From: Apus apus
Taxonomy: Eukaryota > Chordata > Aves > Apodiformes > Apodidae
Assembly: GCF_020740795.1 (NCBI RefSeq)
Contig: NC_067284.1
Location: forward strand, 94,975,440 to 95,039,439
DNA: 64,000 nt
Direction: 5' to 3'
Positions 55,701 to 64,000 of this stretch are shown piece after piece. Position 1 is the stretch's first letter; each line of letters begins with the position of its first letter. A program made the translations under genes and the position numbers. Below the pieces are notes generated by a model. It was not told where the DNA came from and did not search any database. It saw only the letters and a program-made list of their open reading frames with translations.

Positions 55701-58700
55701 TTGAAAGACTTTGAAAATTACATAGACAGCTTAATTGACACATACTTGTTAACATTTTTTTGGAGGTTTGTTGGATATTATTTCCTTTTACAAAAAGCAC
55801 ATTGACTTCCCTTACCTGGTATATTATTCTCATCCATACGTCAATTAACTGTTCTTCAGTAAGATTTTGTTGCAGTGTCTGGAAGCTTAGCTGGGGTAGA
55901 CACTACACACTGCTTGCTGTTTGTCTTTGGATTTTGTGGTCTGTTTTTTTTAAAATTTACTGCATACTTTTCATGTTCTGAACCAACCCTGATTTGAGAG
56001 GTTGCAAACAGCAGTGAATAGTTCAGCCATTTAATCTTTTATTTCCCTTAGGATTTATGAGCAAATGCGTCTAGTTTTTCAGTTTATATTTTGATTACAG
56101 AAGAGGTAATGAAATACCTCAGGTCAAATCCTTTGGTAAAGAAGTGTGTGTTACAAGTTGGGAATGGGTACAAAGGGGAGAGAAAAAAAATTAAGATCTG
56201 TAGTGTGAATTTGATTAGTGTCACTGTTCTCATTAGTGAGAATCAACGTAAAGTTGCTTAAAAAATAGTGGCTGTTCAATTCTTAAAAGCTGAAGTATGC
56301 TTTTTCTGTGAGTTCAGGTTGCCCTTTAAGAAAAATATGTCTTTGGAAAAAAGATTACTATATGCAATAGTAATTTGTTGGGTTTTATCCATTTAACATT
56401 GTATGACAAGGAATTTCTTCCTCAATGGGCAGTTATTTAGATCTAATCTTCTTTGAATTTGGATTTGATACATTTAGGCAGTTTCAAGTTCTTCTGGATT
56501 CTGGCCTGAACGGCATAGAAATAAAGTATTAAGTTTGTCTAACAGAATTGAAAAAATGTTTCTTGAAATGAAAGGTGCCATTGCGGAGTGTGCTGTAGCT
56601 GTTTCTGGACAGATGGCCTGGAGAGAAGATCCTATCAGATACAGCAAAGATAATGAATAGAAAGCTGCAGAAAGTAGATGATTTTATGTATGCTATATAT
56701 ATATCTGTCCTCCTGTTTTTTAGTGCGAGTCAGGTAAGGTGAGGCTTCTCCTGTATCTTTCTTTCATTTTGTTTTTCAGTTCTTCTCATTTTTTTAATTT
56801 ATCTGTAGAAATAGAGGATCTCCCTCAAATTGTCAGTAAAAGAAATATTCAACTCCGTAATGTTGTCTTTCTTAATAACACTAACTAGTTAGTACTAACC
56901 AACTAGTGTCCTATACAAATATATCATTCTTGCTGTTTTTCAGCTAGCACAGTTTCAAGTAAGTAAATGTAAATGGTAAGAAACACTGAAGAAACGGGGT
57001 TTTTTATTGTGTTTTGCAAGAATAAAATTATATTGCCAAATAATAAAAAACCTTGCTAATTTTTATGACCAGCTTCCTTAAAAGAAAACTGAAGCATTCG
57101 CACTTGCTTATGCTCAAAGAGGTTACTGTGGAAAGGTGGGTAACTTTTTGAGTCTCAGCCAAGTAATGCCATAACTGATATTGTAAAAAAGGCAGACTGA
57201 CATTGTTGGAATTCTGATAACCCATTAATTCTAGTTGAATAAATTAGCAATTAAAATACTTAGCCAAAAATGAAATGCCAAAAAAATGGTGGCTACATTC
57301 ATTCCTTATTTAGATCCTTCTGCCTTCTGTCTTCAATAACTAAAAATTAGGGTGACATAATTATTAAAGTATTGTATTGTCAAGATCTTTAATGACTAGC
57401 TTAGTCTAATCTAAGAATGTGTTGCTGTCCAAAAAGGCAATCTGACACTGTCCACCCCAACAATAGCTTTCCGTAGTTAGTTGTGGCTGCATGACAACAC
57501 AGAAAGTCACAGTATAATTAACTCTTTTCCCATCTCACTGTACACCCAAGAAAAGTATCAGTTGGAAAGACCCATTGCATGTGAAAACTTAAAGGTTCGA
57601 GGATAATTTTTGGACTTCTGTCAAAGCAGTGATTTCATTTCTCAAGAGAGTGCACATGTGGAATATGGCAGTGGTGGAATAATGCCTTATCTGATGAAAC
57701 TTTCTCTGCTTCCAGCAAGTGTGGTGCAGAGCAGAGAAAGCTCTCTGCCATTTTGTTTCCTGCTAGCAATCACTGTAAATTTGAATACTTCTGTGGAGAG
57801 AATATTTCTAGCTCTTTTTTGTTGTCTATTTCCTAGTTCAGTGGCTTTGCCAGAGGCTTCTTTCATAACCTGACTGTAAGGGCTGTATTCCATCAATGGG
57901 TGTGTTTCACCCATTCTCTCAGAGAAGGTGGTGCATGTGCCATTCTGCCCTTTAGAAGGAGCAGGATTTAAAACCTCAAGGTCTATGTCCTCAGTTCTCC
58001 ACCTGTTCTTGATGAGGCCTCTTCTGAGTGTGCAGTTGACAACCAGTAAGAGGAGGGCAACTTAGTCCAACCTAGTCACACTTGGGATCTTGGTGGAGAG
58101 CTGCTCATTAGACACAGGAAATGCTGTCCGGTGTCCCTACTTCCTTCCTGGCTGTGCCCTCTCAGACTGCTGAAGTATAGCAGAGAGGGTCACAGAAGGA
58201 TCTTGGTGGGTGAACAAGTCTGCTTATTAGCACAAGGGAAATATCCTCTGGCTCTAACCCAGTTGAAAGTAAATTTTTCTTCTGGTTAACTGTGTGGTCC
58301 TGTCAGCAATTCATCACCAGTCATTGCAAAGGTGGTCGTTCTGTGCCTGTTAAAAATTGCAGCGTTCTTTCTGGGGTGTGAGGTTTGTTGCTGCTGCAAT
58401 TTACAAGATTGACGCCAGCAGAGCTTGGCACAGCTGCAGTTCTTCATGGCATGGAAGTATGAGGTGTAGTTGTCGGGACCCTGGAGCTGGATCCTCTCCA
58501 ACTGTGTGGTCTTTCTCCTGTATCAGTGCTGTGAAACACACTTTTCTGTTTTGTTTGAATGGTGGTGGCTGTTAATGGGCAGCTAGGCTTCCTCAGACAT
58601 CATCAACAGGATGGCTAGGCACATTGATATCATAAAGACTGTTGGCTAGAAACTTAGCCATTGGGTTAGTACGCTTCTCTCATCATTTTGTAATTGACAT

Positions 58701-61700
58701 TGGTCTTACGTAACTTGAGGGGCTGTGCAGTCTACCACCATTGTTTAATACAACTCTTTTTGATTCAAAACTTCAGATGTGCCAAGGGATTCAAGTGTCA
58801 TCCTTTATGATCATCCTCTGCTAAGAAACAACAAAGGTTGGAATTTCCTGCCTGATCAGCAGTTTAGGGAAAAGTACCTTTGCTATTTCCTCAGGGAAGA
58901 AGCTGAATCCTATCATCTTTTTGTACCTTCTTGCTTGGTTTCATTCCAAATTACCTGACCTTTAAGAGGCTTTCTTGAAGCCAATTCCCACATTCTGGTG
59001 GGGCAGTCCCATTTTATCATCTAAAAGCTGCATAAGTGGAACAGTATCCATGACTACTTCTTGCCTGAACATGTGTGCCTGCCCAGGACACTGCTCTGAC
59101 AGTTGCAGCACAAGAACACTAGGAGTACTCATCCCAAGGACAGGAAAGCTTCTAGAATGGGCAACACCACCACCCCTAAAACGATATTAATCATATTTCT
59201 GCTTAACAATGACTGGGGGAGGCAGCTCAAGGTCATCATTACTGTTAGTGCTGATTTCTGGTATATTCTTCCCTTTGTAACAGGGAATTTACTTAGTTTT
59301 TTTTTCTTGATTTTTCTCTATTACAAATGAGATCCTGAACTTGCAGTACTGTATGCTTTTTATTATAACAGTAATATATTGCATGCTTAGAATTAGTTAA
59401 AAGAATGCACAAATGTAACATTTTTTTTCAGAAAATTTGGAGGAAATTATCTGTGACATAATGGAACTGCAGTTGTGAATCAACTTCTCTTTAGAAAGTT
59501 TATTTGAAATCGTTTCCTCAAAACATCCTTTTCGTCTTGGGCATTCTCAATGCAAAAATAAGTCTGTAAATTCTTTTTGCATCATTCTTATGCCTTCTAT
59601 GTTCAAACATCGTGACTTTTTAATAAAAGTTTCTCATTTCTATGTGGAGTACAATTTATACTGTAAATGTTTCCTGTGCTGTATTTTCAGCTGTTAAACA
59701 AATAAAACAGATTTCTTAACTACTACTTTAGTTTCTGAAAAATTGAAGTGCAACTTCAGATAAATAAAAGTGTATTTTTAATAAAGTGCATTTTTCAAGT
59801 AGTATTTATTGGTTCTGATTTAAAATAAGCTTTGATAGCATTAACGCAACAAATGCATTATAGATTGCTATTTTTAGGCTCAGTATTCTAGTACATGGCC
59901 GAGTATAAGAGATTATTTTACGGCATTAAAAACATGTCAAAGTAGCCTATGAAATTAAGAGGAGGGGGGAAAAAAAGCAGCCTTGCTTGCCAGAAACCAA
60001 AGCATGTCAGTGGTGTCATTAGGTACTTGCACATTTCATTGCATCAAAACAATCTTCATTATGTATTTCCATTTAAATCTCAGTAGCTACATTTTTTTTT
60101 CCTTTCTCTCGCAGCAGTTTTTTCCCATTTTTTCTTAGGCTGTTGAAAATAGCAAAGGATAGTGCACTTTACCAAAGTTTATTACACTCAGCCCACAGAA
60201 TTTGTTAGTTGGATTATTTTTAAAATACATAAAACATGTATTTTGTTATATGCTCTAAATAGCATTTAGCTGCATTGCTAAATGTAACCAGATGCTCTAT
60301 AAAACTAGACAATAAATTAGCAATAAAGCCAACGCCTCATTATTCAGCATTCTTTCTATCCCATCAGGTTCCTTGCAGAAATTAAGTGATAGCAGTCATC
60401 CTTTTCCTTTGTGCTTAGCTTATCAGATCTTTATGTTCTAGAGCATTAATGCCATTTCAACAGTAACAAGTTGTTGTGTTTGCTTCATCATTTTCAAGAA
60501 AAGGAAAAAGTGTTCATTTCTCAGATTTATGCTTCCTTCTATAAAGCTTGCATTTTTTACGGGTTCCTGAGACCTACTTTTACATAAATGCATATCAGAA
60601 CCTGTTTAATTTACAGTATGGGCTGCCTACTCTTGTCAGGGTTAGACTTGACCTAGGAGAGTGTGTAAAACATACATTTTACATCATACTGCTAATCATA
60701 GTACAGATCATTTTTTCTCTTAGTGAAAAGAGCTTTTTGAAATGCAACCTCTGTTTTACCAAGTCTGCACTTTCAAACTTGCTGATCTGAATTTTTTTGT
60801 AATACACTGGAAAAAAAATGAAAAGAAAATTTCAATATTTATGCAAAATTTCTTTTATAATATCTGCTTTTATTTGCTAAATAATAATTTGCCTCACATA
60901 TAGAATGAGGAAGACTATTTCACTTTAGCTCTGGAAGACTTCGTGTGAAATTTGTAGGTTTCTAATTATGTATGTGTAGATGCAATATTGGTACACTGAA
61001 TCTGTCTTGTAAGAATCTCTAGTGATTCCACACTACATAGGGGACAAGATTAAATTTCACTAAGAAATGCTAAACTTAGTAAATAGTTTAGAGAGAATCT
61101 TCTACTGCTTTAAGTTAGAAGAGTTATTACTGAAGAATCTACACTTGCGTAATGTAGCATTTTCCTCTGTTGTTGTCATCTCTTGATTCTCAATTGTATT
61201 GCTTGAAACTGTCTTGTTCTGCATAACTTTATGAGATGTGAAGAAGTATAATACTTTAGGTAAAGCTAGTTTAGATCTGTGTTGCACAATTTTCTATTCA
61301 TCTAAGAGAAGGCAGTAATTTACTGCCTAAGCTTTCACTGCTAGTCAGGGTTCCGTATTACTCACACACCTGGTTTTCTCACAGAGGAAATCTCTAGGTA
61401 CCTGAAGAGCTGGTAAGTCCTGCTTACAGACAGAATCTCTACTGAGGGTATCCACTGAAAAGGAGGTCTTGTACAGTCCACCTTTCACATATTCATACCT
61501 AGAGTAATGTCATTACCATAAGTGTTAGGAAAATCCATCAAAGTTCCATGCTTTAAGGAGGTAATACTTCCTTCTGCACCATTTGGGTAGTAGGAAAATA
61601 CTTTGGATTTTCAATTTTTATTGATATGTTCATGCTGTAACTAAATCACCTAATGGTTTCATAATGTCACCATGTACTAACAGAGATGCTGGAAACAGAA

Positions 61701-62632
61701 ATGGCACCAATCTTTTACTAGCTAATGTCTAGGTCTTATTTGTATACTTTGCTTCACTGTTTATTCTTTTCTCACCTAAAGACAGTCACTAGATTTTATT
61801 TAGTCAGCTTTTTTCTGCAGTAGGATTTGATGTGGCGTGCCTTAATCATTCCATTCCTAACTTTGTGTGTATAAAGGTGTTTCTGTATTCCTGGAAAAAC
61901 TTGCTAGTAGATTCCTACACTTCCCTAACCTCAAAGCTGCTATCGTAACATTAGGATGCTTAGTCAAGCTAATATTTTTTGTTCATCATTATCACTCATC
62001 ACTATTAAAACAAAATCTTGAAGTTACTTCAATTCTTGTTCTATTTACGTTTTCAGTCCATGCTTGCCTCTTGTTCATAACCCCATAGACCTCTCAAAAT
62101 ACCATTTAAAACTTTGACTTAATCCCACCAAGTAGACGGACAGTGTATTTTTCCTGACAATGAAAAAACCTTGGTAAGCTAAGCTCAAACAAGTGTTTGC
62201 AGTTATTCTCTGCATGCTACTTATTGTTGAAAAATACTTTTATTACTACACTCTGAGGAGGATTTTCCCCTTAAACGTGTCAGTACAATAAAGACAGTAT
62301 TTTTGCTGGATGAAGTTATGTCAGAAAGAATTGGTTATGAACAGAAAATGTGTCATTGGTAAATTAGGACATAGTAAGAGCAGTATGGTTTAAGTAGTAC
62401 TTTTTCTAATTTCCTTTTGCTGTCTAACGTCATTGAGGAAGGAATGAAATAGTATTATACTAAGACTTTCAACTTACAGTGTTCTTTCTTTTTTTTTCTC
62501 TTGCATAGGCTATTCACTCGGTGGCTTGGCATCATGAAGGAAAACAATTTATTTGTAGTCACTCAGATGGCACCTTGACCATATGGAATGTAAAATCTCC
62601 TACCAAACCATTCCAGACAATCACTCCACATG
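10548..62632 (+). CDS. STXBP5: STXBP5 (tomosyn-1), 5' part, coding exons 1-8 (gene continues past window)
   Basis: Tomosyn-1 is a cytosolic syntaxin-1/SNAP-25 binding protein that restrains SNARE assembly and vesicle priming in neurons and endocrine cells; it belongs to the Lgl family (known family biology). Seen here: eight exons join into one frame of 280 codons plus one base, starting [13 protein letters not shown]. Blade-like strand endings follow at roughly residues 72-85, 114-128, 158-172, 212-226 and 253-267, several ending in LHLWNL, VVLWDL or LTIWNV, as in WD40 propellers. Every junction has GT-AG borders and matching phases (introns 1-8: phases 0,2,0,2,2,0,0,1). The paralogue STXBP5L is less likely: as I recall it, it starts [15 protein letters not shown] and has a long Gly/Ser tract where this protein has SA-rich sequence and four Gln. 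The second propeller and the R-SNARE tail must lie downstream. Residues 1-281 are about a quarter of the usual roughly 1,100-1,150 residues. Confidence 0.95.
10701..12555 (+). other. STXBP5: STXBP5 intron 1 (1.9 kb)
   Basis: The first about 130 bases are still part of the CpG island; the rest is AT-rich unique-looking sequence with T-rich runs near 11950 and 12027. The intron ends in GACTTGTCAG. No coding sequence or recognisable repeat was seen in it. Confidence 0.85.
12556..12653 (+). CDS. STXBP5: STXBP5 coding exon 2 (residues 52-84)
   Basis: It encodes [17 protein letters not shown] and then a strand ending [14 protein letters not shown], the first blade-like element of the N-terminal propeller (VRHGFPYQP is a tomosyn signature). 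The exon is 98 bases, ending in phase 2 after the first two bases of Leu84. The donor is GTATCCTTTT, which matches the U12-type consensus instead of the usual GTRAGT. Confidence 0.95.
15571..15769 (+). mobile_element. CR1 3' end fragment (sense) in intron 2
   Basis: About 200 bases match the CR1 3' end: GGTTGAGCACTGGAACAAGC near the start, TTGGACTTGATGATCCTGAT, CCCTTCCAACTCTGC and the ATTCTATGATTCTATAA tail. It is heavily 5' truncated and has no coding capacity. Confidence 0.88.
18402..18456 (+). mobile_element. Very short CR1 tail remnant in intron 2
   Basis: About 55 bases contain GATGAGCTTGGGAGGTACTT followed by TTCCAAACTAAATTATTCTG and GATTCTGT, the arrangement of a diverged CR1 3' terminus with its octamer tail. 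Confidence 0.6.
24546..24570. repeat. 25-bp near-perfect palindrome in intron 2
   Basis: Two 12-base arms (TATATAATACTT and AAGTATTATATA) are exact reverse complements separated by one A. The surroundings are very AT-rich. A cruciform or hairpin is possible; it could also be chance in AT-rich DNA. Confidence 0.7.
31890..32450 (+). mobile_element. CR1 fragment (sense) with reverse transcriptase core and internal deletion
   Basis: It encodes the RT palm: [18 protein letters not shown] then the catalytic FADDTKLGG motif, then the conserved stretch leading to [17 protein letters not shown]. At about 32388-32398 it jumps directly into the CR1 3' terminus (GACTTGATGATCTTAAAAG, GATTCTGTGATTCTGTAA), so the C-terminal part of ORF2 is missing. 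The frame is open for 179 codons (31896-32435) but has no ATG at its beginning and is 5' truncated. No autonomous activity is possible. Confidence 0.92.
32521..32541 (+). repeat. G-rich tract
   Basis: A run of 11 G is followed by AGGGGAGGGG, about 70 bases downstream of the CR1 tail. Three or more G runs give G-quadruplex potential on the coding strand of intron 2. Confidence 0.8.
38227..38308 (+). CDS. STXBP5: STXBP5 coding exon 3 (residues 84-111)
   Basis: One base completes Leu84, then the exon reads [18 protein letters not shown] and IQLQFLINE, the conserved Cys-containing segment linking the first two blades in tomosyns. It is 82 bases, with donor GAG|GTTAGT, phase 0. The reading across the U12 intron (ALRL|FGRPG) restores the family sequence exactly only with the borders given. 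Confidence 0.95.
38309..39155 (+). other. STXBP5: STXBP5 intron 3 (847 bp)
   Basis: A short ordinary U2-type intron (GTTAGT to TTTCTTGTAG) with a good pyrimidine tract before the acceptor. No repeats or coding sequence were recognised. Confidence 0.9.
39156..39256 (+). CDS. STXBP5: STXBP5 coding exon 4 (residues 112-145)
   Basis: It encodes [17 protein letters not shown] followed by [16 protein letters not shown], a clear WD40-type blade end (residues about 114-128) and the basic linker conserved in tomosyns. It is 101 bases and ends in phase 2, with CG of Arg145 before donor GTAGGA. The acceptor is CTTGTAG|G. Confidence 0.95.
41867..43795 (-). mobile_element. Long CR1 copy (antisense) in intron 4
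   Basis: Read on the minus strand, about 1.9 kb runs from upstream ORF2 through the RT region to the 3' end at 41867 (TAGAATCAT on the + strand). Frame-broken pieces include [18 protein letters not shown] (about 42975), a [20 protein letters not shown] segment (about 42790), and [20 protein letters not shown] with [13 protein letters not shown] (42277-41909). The normal catalytic region is degraded and several frameshifts are needed to follow the protein, so this is an old, dead copy. Confidence 0.9.
46085..46320 (+). mobile_element. CR1 3' fragment (sense) in intron 4
   Basis: It contains GGTTTAGATTGGATATTAGG, AACACTGGAACAGGCTGTCC, GGGCTAGATGATCTTAAAGG and TTTTCCAACCAAAACGATTC followed by TATGATTCTG: the order expected of a CR1 3' end with octamer tail. 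It belongs to a somewhat different subfamily variant from the copy at 15571. Confidence 0.87.
46876..47630 (-). mobile_element. CR1 fragment (antisense) in intron 4
   Basis: On the minus strand it starts upstream with RT C-terminal sequence (around 47500: conserved region complementary to CACCAAGACCCCCAGGTCCC), then a [20 protein letters not shown] segment (about 47090-47030), and ends at 46876 with the complement of CATAGAATTATGGAATGGCA. Stops and frameshifts break the protein. The left edge is clear; the right edge near 47590-47630 is approximate. Confidence 0.85.
51980..52114 (+). CDS. STXBP5: STXBP5 coding exon 5 (residues 145-190)
   Basis: After completing Arg145 it reads [20 protein letters not shown], then [20 protein letters not shown] and [20 protein letters not shown] (about 157-172) is another blade; this block is nearly invariant in vertebrate tomosyns. 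The exon is 135 bases and ends after CT of Leu190, with a strong donor GTGAGT. Confidence 0.95.
52115..53196 (+). other. STXBP5: STXBP5 intron 5 (1.1 kb)
   Basis: A U2-type intron from GTGAGT to TTCTTGTTTAG. AT-rich; no repeats or genes recognised. Confidence 0.9.
53197..53260 (+). CDS. STXBP5: STXBP5 coding exon 6 (residues 190-211)
   Basis: The smallest exon here, 64 bases: it completes Leu190 and encodes [20 protein letters not shown] plus Lys211. It is bordered by TTGTTTAG|G and AAG|GTAGGA, phase 0. The family's conserved HPGP and SDNPxDEGK elements are intact. STXBP5L, as I recall it, has TKTHPGP and SDSPRDEGK here, which supports the STXBP5 assignment. Confidence 0.94.
53261..54975 (+). 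other. STXBP5: STXBP5 intron 6 (1.7 kb)
   Basis: A U2-type intron from GTAGGA to ATTATTGCAG, with a weak pyrimidine tract at its 3' end. AT-rich; nothing else recognised. Confidence 0.9.
54976..55059 (+). CDS. STXBP5: STXBP5 coding exon 7 (residues 212-239)
   Basis: It encodes [20 protein letters not shown] then DYRYTHDE: a textbook WD40 strand c/d ending in VVLWDL (about residues 221-226). It is 84 bases, phase 0 at both ends, with acceptor TTGCAG|C and donor GAG|GTAACG. As a symmetric exon it could be skipped without shifting frame, but that would delete a blade strand, so productive skipping is unlikely. Confidence 0.95.
57600..59250. other. Unassigned region of altered composition in intron 7
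   Basis: About 1.6 kb is richer in GC than the flanking intron and contains several 60-90 codon open stretches on both strands, for example 57610-57873 (+) and 58286-58501 (-). None matches a family I recognise. Two similar segments around 58085-58140 and 58197-58255 (both with GATCTTGGTGG, then CTGCTCATTAG or CTGCTTATTAG) suggest an internal duplication. It may be a decayed mobile element or retrocopy. Confidence 0.4.
59622..59785 (+). promoter_or_regulatory. Cluster of four AATAAA polyadenylation signals in intron 7
   Basis: AATAAA occurs at 59622-59627, 59701-59706, 59763-59768 and 59780-59785, with T/GT-rich sequence after several of them. In AT-rich DNA such hexamers are common, but four within 164 bases directly after the compositionally odd region is notable. 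This could be a site of intronic polyadenylation or the 3' end of a decayed retrocopy. Confidence 0.3.
62509..62632 (+). CDS. STXBP5: STXBP5 coding exon 8 (residues 240-281)
   Basis: It encodes [20 protein letters not shown] then [20 protein letters not shown] and His280, ending on the first base of the next Gly codon (phase 1, donor G|GTAGGA). [15 protein letters not shown] is a canonical WD40 blade end. It is 124 bases and the last coding exon in the window; the next family residues, beginning GK, must be encoded past 64000. Confidence 0.95.
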
Positions 62633-64000
62633 GTAGGATGAAAATGGATACCCACTGTGTTTAACAGTTCTTAAAACACAGGAATTTTTTTTTTAATAGA
62701 AGTGTATTTTGCAAAACCAAGTATTAAAAATGCACTTACAATCCAAGTAAAAAACTGTCATATCTAATTCTGGTAGATTTCATTGTTTTAAAAAGTCTTT
62801 ATGAAATAAGAATCTGAATCACTGCAGTTTTATCTAAATCTCTGAACTTTAAGCTTGCCTTTCACAGAATGGCCTTGATCTCCAAATTAACTAATTCAGG
62901 GCTTGCTTTTTGCTTGACATTACAATCCCCTATGTTGCTTAAAATACATGTAAACAAGCATCTGTTTCCTGTATAAAAGTGTAGATTACCATATAAATTC
63001 TTGGAAAGGTTTGTAACAGAGTAAGACTAGCATCTGGTAAGATGGTCCCACTTCTGAGAAGTCTTGTATTAATGTTAATCTAGGAAATTAACATTACATG
63101 TAACTGTTCTGTGAAATATGCTGCTGCTTTTCAAAGAGGTTCTATACAAATGCCAGGTTTACATGGTGTGCATGTCTCTAAATAATTTTTTAGCAGCTTA
63201 TTTACCTCATATTACCAAGTTTGAATGTAAAAGTGAGGATAATCTGTGTGGTTACTGTCATAGTACAAGATGCTATAGTTAAGCACTCTGGTTTACCTGT
63301 CTGAGCCTCCAGCAAGTCCATGTTTACTGTGCTGGCTATGGACTCAAGTGCAAAAAGGAAGCTGTGGATTTCTTCATGATCCTGTAGGAGTCAAACAATT
63401 AAAAACTGCTGCTGCCATCCAGAGGAGCCTTGACAGGCTTGAGAGGCGGGCACATGCCAACCTCATGAAGTTTAGCAAGGCCAAGTGCAAAGTCCTGCAC
63501 CTGCTTTGGTGCAATCCCAAACATACTTACAGGTTGGGCAGAGAATGGATTGAGAGCAGCCCTGAGGAGAAGGACTTGGGGGTGCTGGTTGATAAGAAGC
63601 TCAACATGAGTTGCCAATGTGCACTTGCAGCCCGGAAAGCCAACCGTGTCCTGGGCTGCATCAAAAGAAGCTTGGCCAGCAGATTGACAGAGGTGATTCT
63701 CCCCCTCTACTTAGCTCTTGTGAGACCCCGCTTGGAGTACTGTGTCTGATTCTGGAGGCCCCAACAGAGGAAGAGCATGGAGCTGTTGGAGTGAATCCAA
63801 AGGAGAGCCAAAAAGTTGATCAGAGGGCTGGAGCACCTGTCCTATGAAAACAGGCTGAGAATTGGGGTTGCTGTTCAGCCTGGAGAAGAGAAGGCTCCAA
63901 GGAGACCTAATAGCAGCCTTTTTTACAAGGGCATTTAGCAACAGGACAAGGGGGAGCAGTTTTAAGCTGAAAGGATGTCGATTTAGATTAGATATTAGGA
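62633..64000 (+). other. STXBP5: STXBP5 intron 8, 5' part (continues past window)
   Basis: It starts GTAGGA. AT-rich sequence continues to about 63400, where a sense-oriented CR1 fragment begins and runs to the window edge. No coding exon was found before the end. Confidence 0.85.
63400..64000 (+). mobile_element. CR1 fragment (sense) running off the window end
   Basis: The + strand encodes [20 protein letters not shown] then [12 protein letters not shown], followed by [20 protein letters not shown] and [12 protein letters not shown], the CR1 ORF2 stretch after the RT palm. A stop follows at 63747-63749, then GLEHLSYENRL in the same region and a frameshifted continuation. It is 5' truncated near 63400 and its 3' tail is outside the window. 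Confidence 0.92.

Larger units (their letters stand above)
55060..62508 (+). other. STXBP5: STXBP5 intron 7 (7.4 kb)
   Basis: A U2-type intron from GTAACG to CTCTTGCATAG with a long T-rich tract before the acceptor. Most is AT-rich and featureless, with a short TATATATATA run near 56695 and a 14-bp palindrome at 56880-56893. Between about 57600 and 59250 the sequence is richer in GC and has few long A/T runs. It is followed by four AATAAA signals at 59622-59785. No CR1 was recognised in this intron. Confidence 0.85.

Noticed and set aside
10548..62632. Assignment to the paralogue STXBP5L
   Set aside because: The N-terminus [29 protein letters not shown] and the lack of the long Gly/Ser tract agree with STXBP5 and differ from STXBP5L as I recall it.
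1..64000. Novel prokaryotic-type system, CRISPR array, tRNA or rRNA genes
   Set aside because: Read on both strands, the window shows only spliced vertebrate gene structure, introns and CR1 remnants; no regularly spaced repeats, operons or structural RNA genes were seen.

Overview
The window is vertebrate nuclear DNA, most likely from a bird. The evidence is a protein-coding gene split into short exons with GT-AG introns, a methylation-type CpG island at its 5' end, and interspersed repeats that are almost all fragments of CR1 retrotransposons. Five of these fragments end in the tandem ATTCTRTG tails typical of avian CR1. I see no Alu/B1-type SINEs or L1. A crocodilian or turtle is not strictly excluded.

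The only gene I can support is the 5' part of STXBP5 (tomosyn-1, syntaxin-binding protein 5) on the + strand. Eight coding exons assemble into one uninterrupted frame of 280 codons plus one base, with matching phases at every junction: 10548-10700, 12556-12653, 38227-38308, 39156-39256, 51980-52114, 53197-53260, 54976-55059 and 62509-62632. They encode the N-terminal tail and the first WD40-type blades of the N-terminal beta-propeller. The rest, including the second propeller and the C-terminal R-SNARE motif known for the family, lies beyond position 64000.

Layout: 1-9050 is AT-rich upstream DNA with one CR1 fragment (about 4990-5490), an unexplained GC-rich patch (about 690-1130) and a 3'-UTR-like stretch ending near 3060. 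About 9050-10830 is a CpG island holding the promoter, the 5' leader with two short uORFs, and coding exon 1. Intron 2 (12654-38226, 25.6 kb) is the largest and carries U12-type (minor spliceosome) splice signals. Intron 4 (39257-51979) contains three CR1 insertions, including a 1.9 kb antisense copy. Intron 7 (55060-62508) contains an unassigned stretch of altered composition followed by a cluster of four AATAAA signals. The window ends inside intron 8, in another CR1.

I found no tRNA, rRNA, CRISPR, operon or prokaryote-type system, and no convincing second protein-coding gene. The most interesting observations are the U12-type intron 2, the Kozak-perfect start-stop uORF in the leader, and the odd region in intron 7. 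All gene identity is from recognising the protein; no database search was run.
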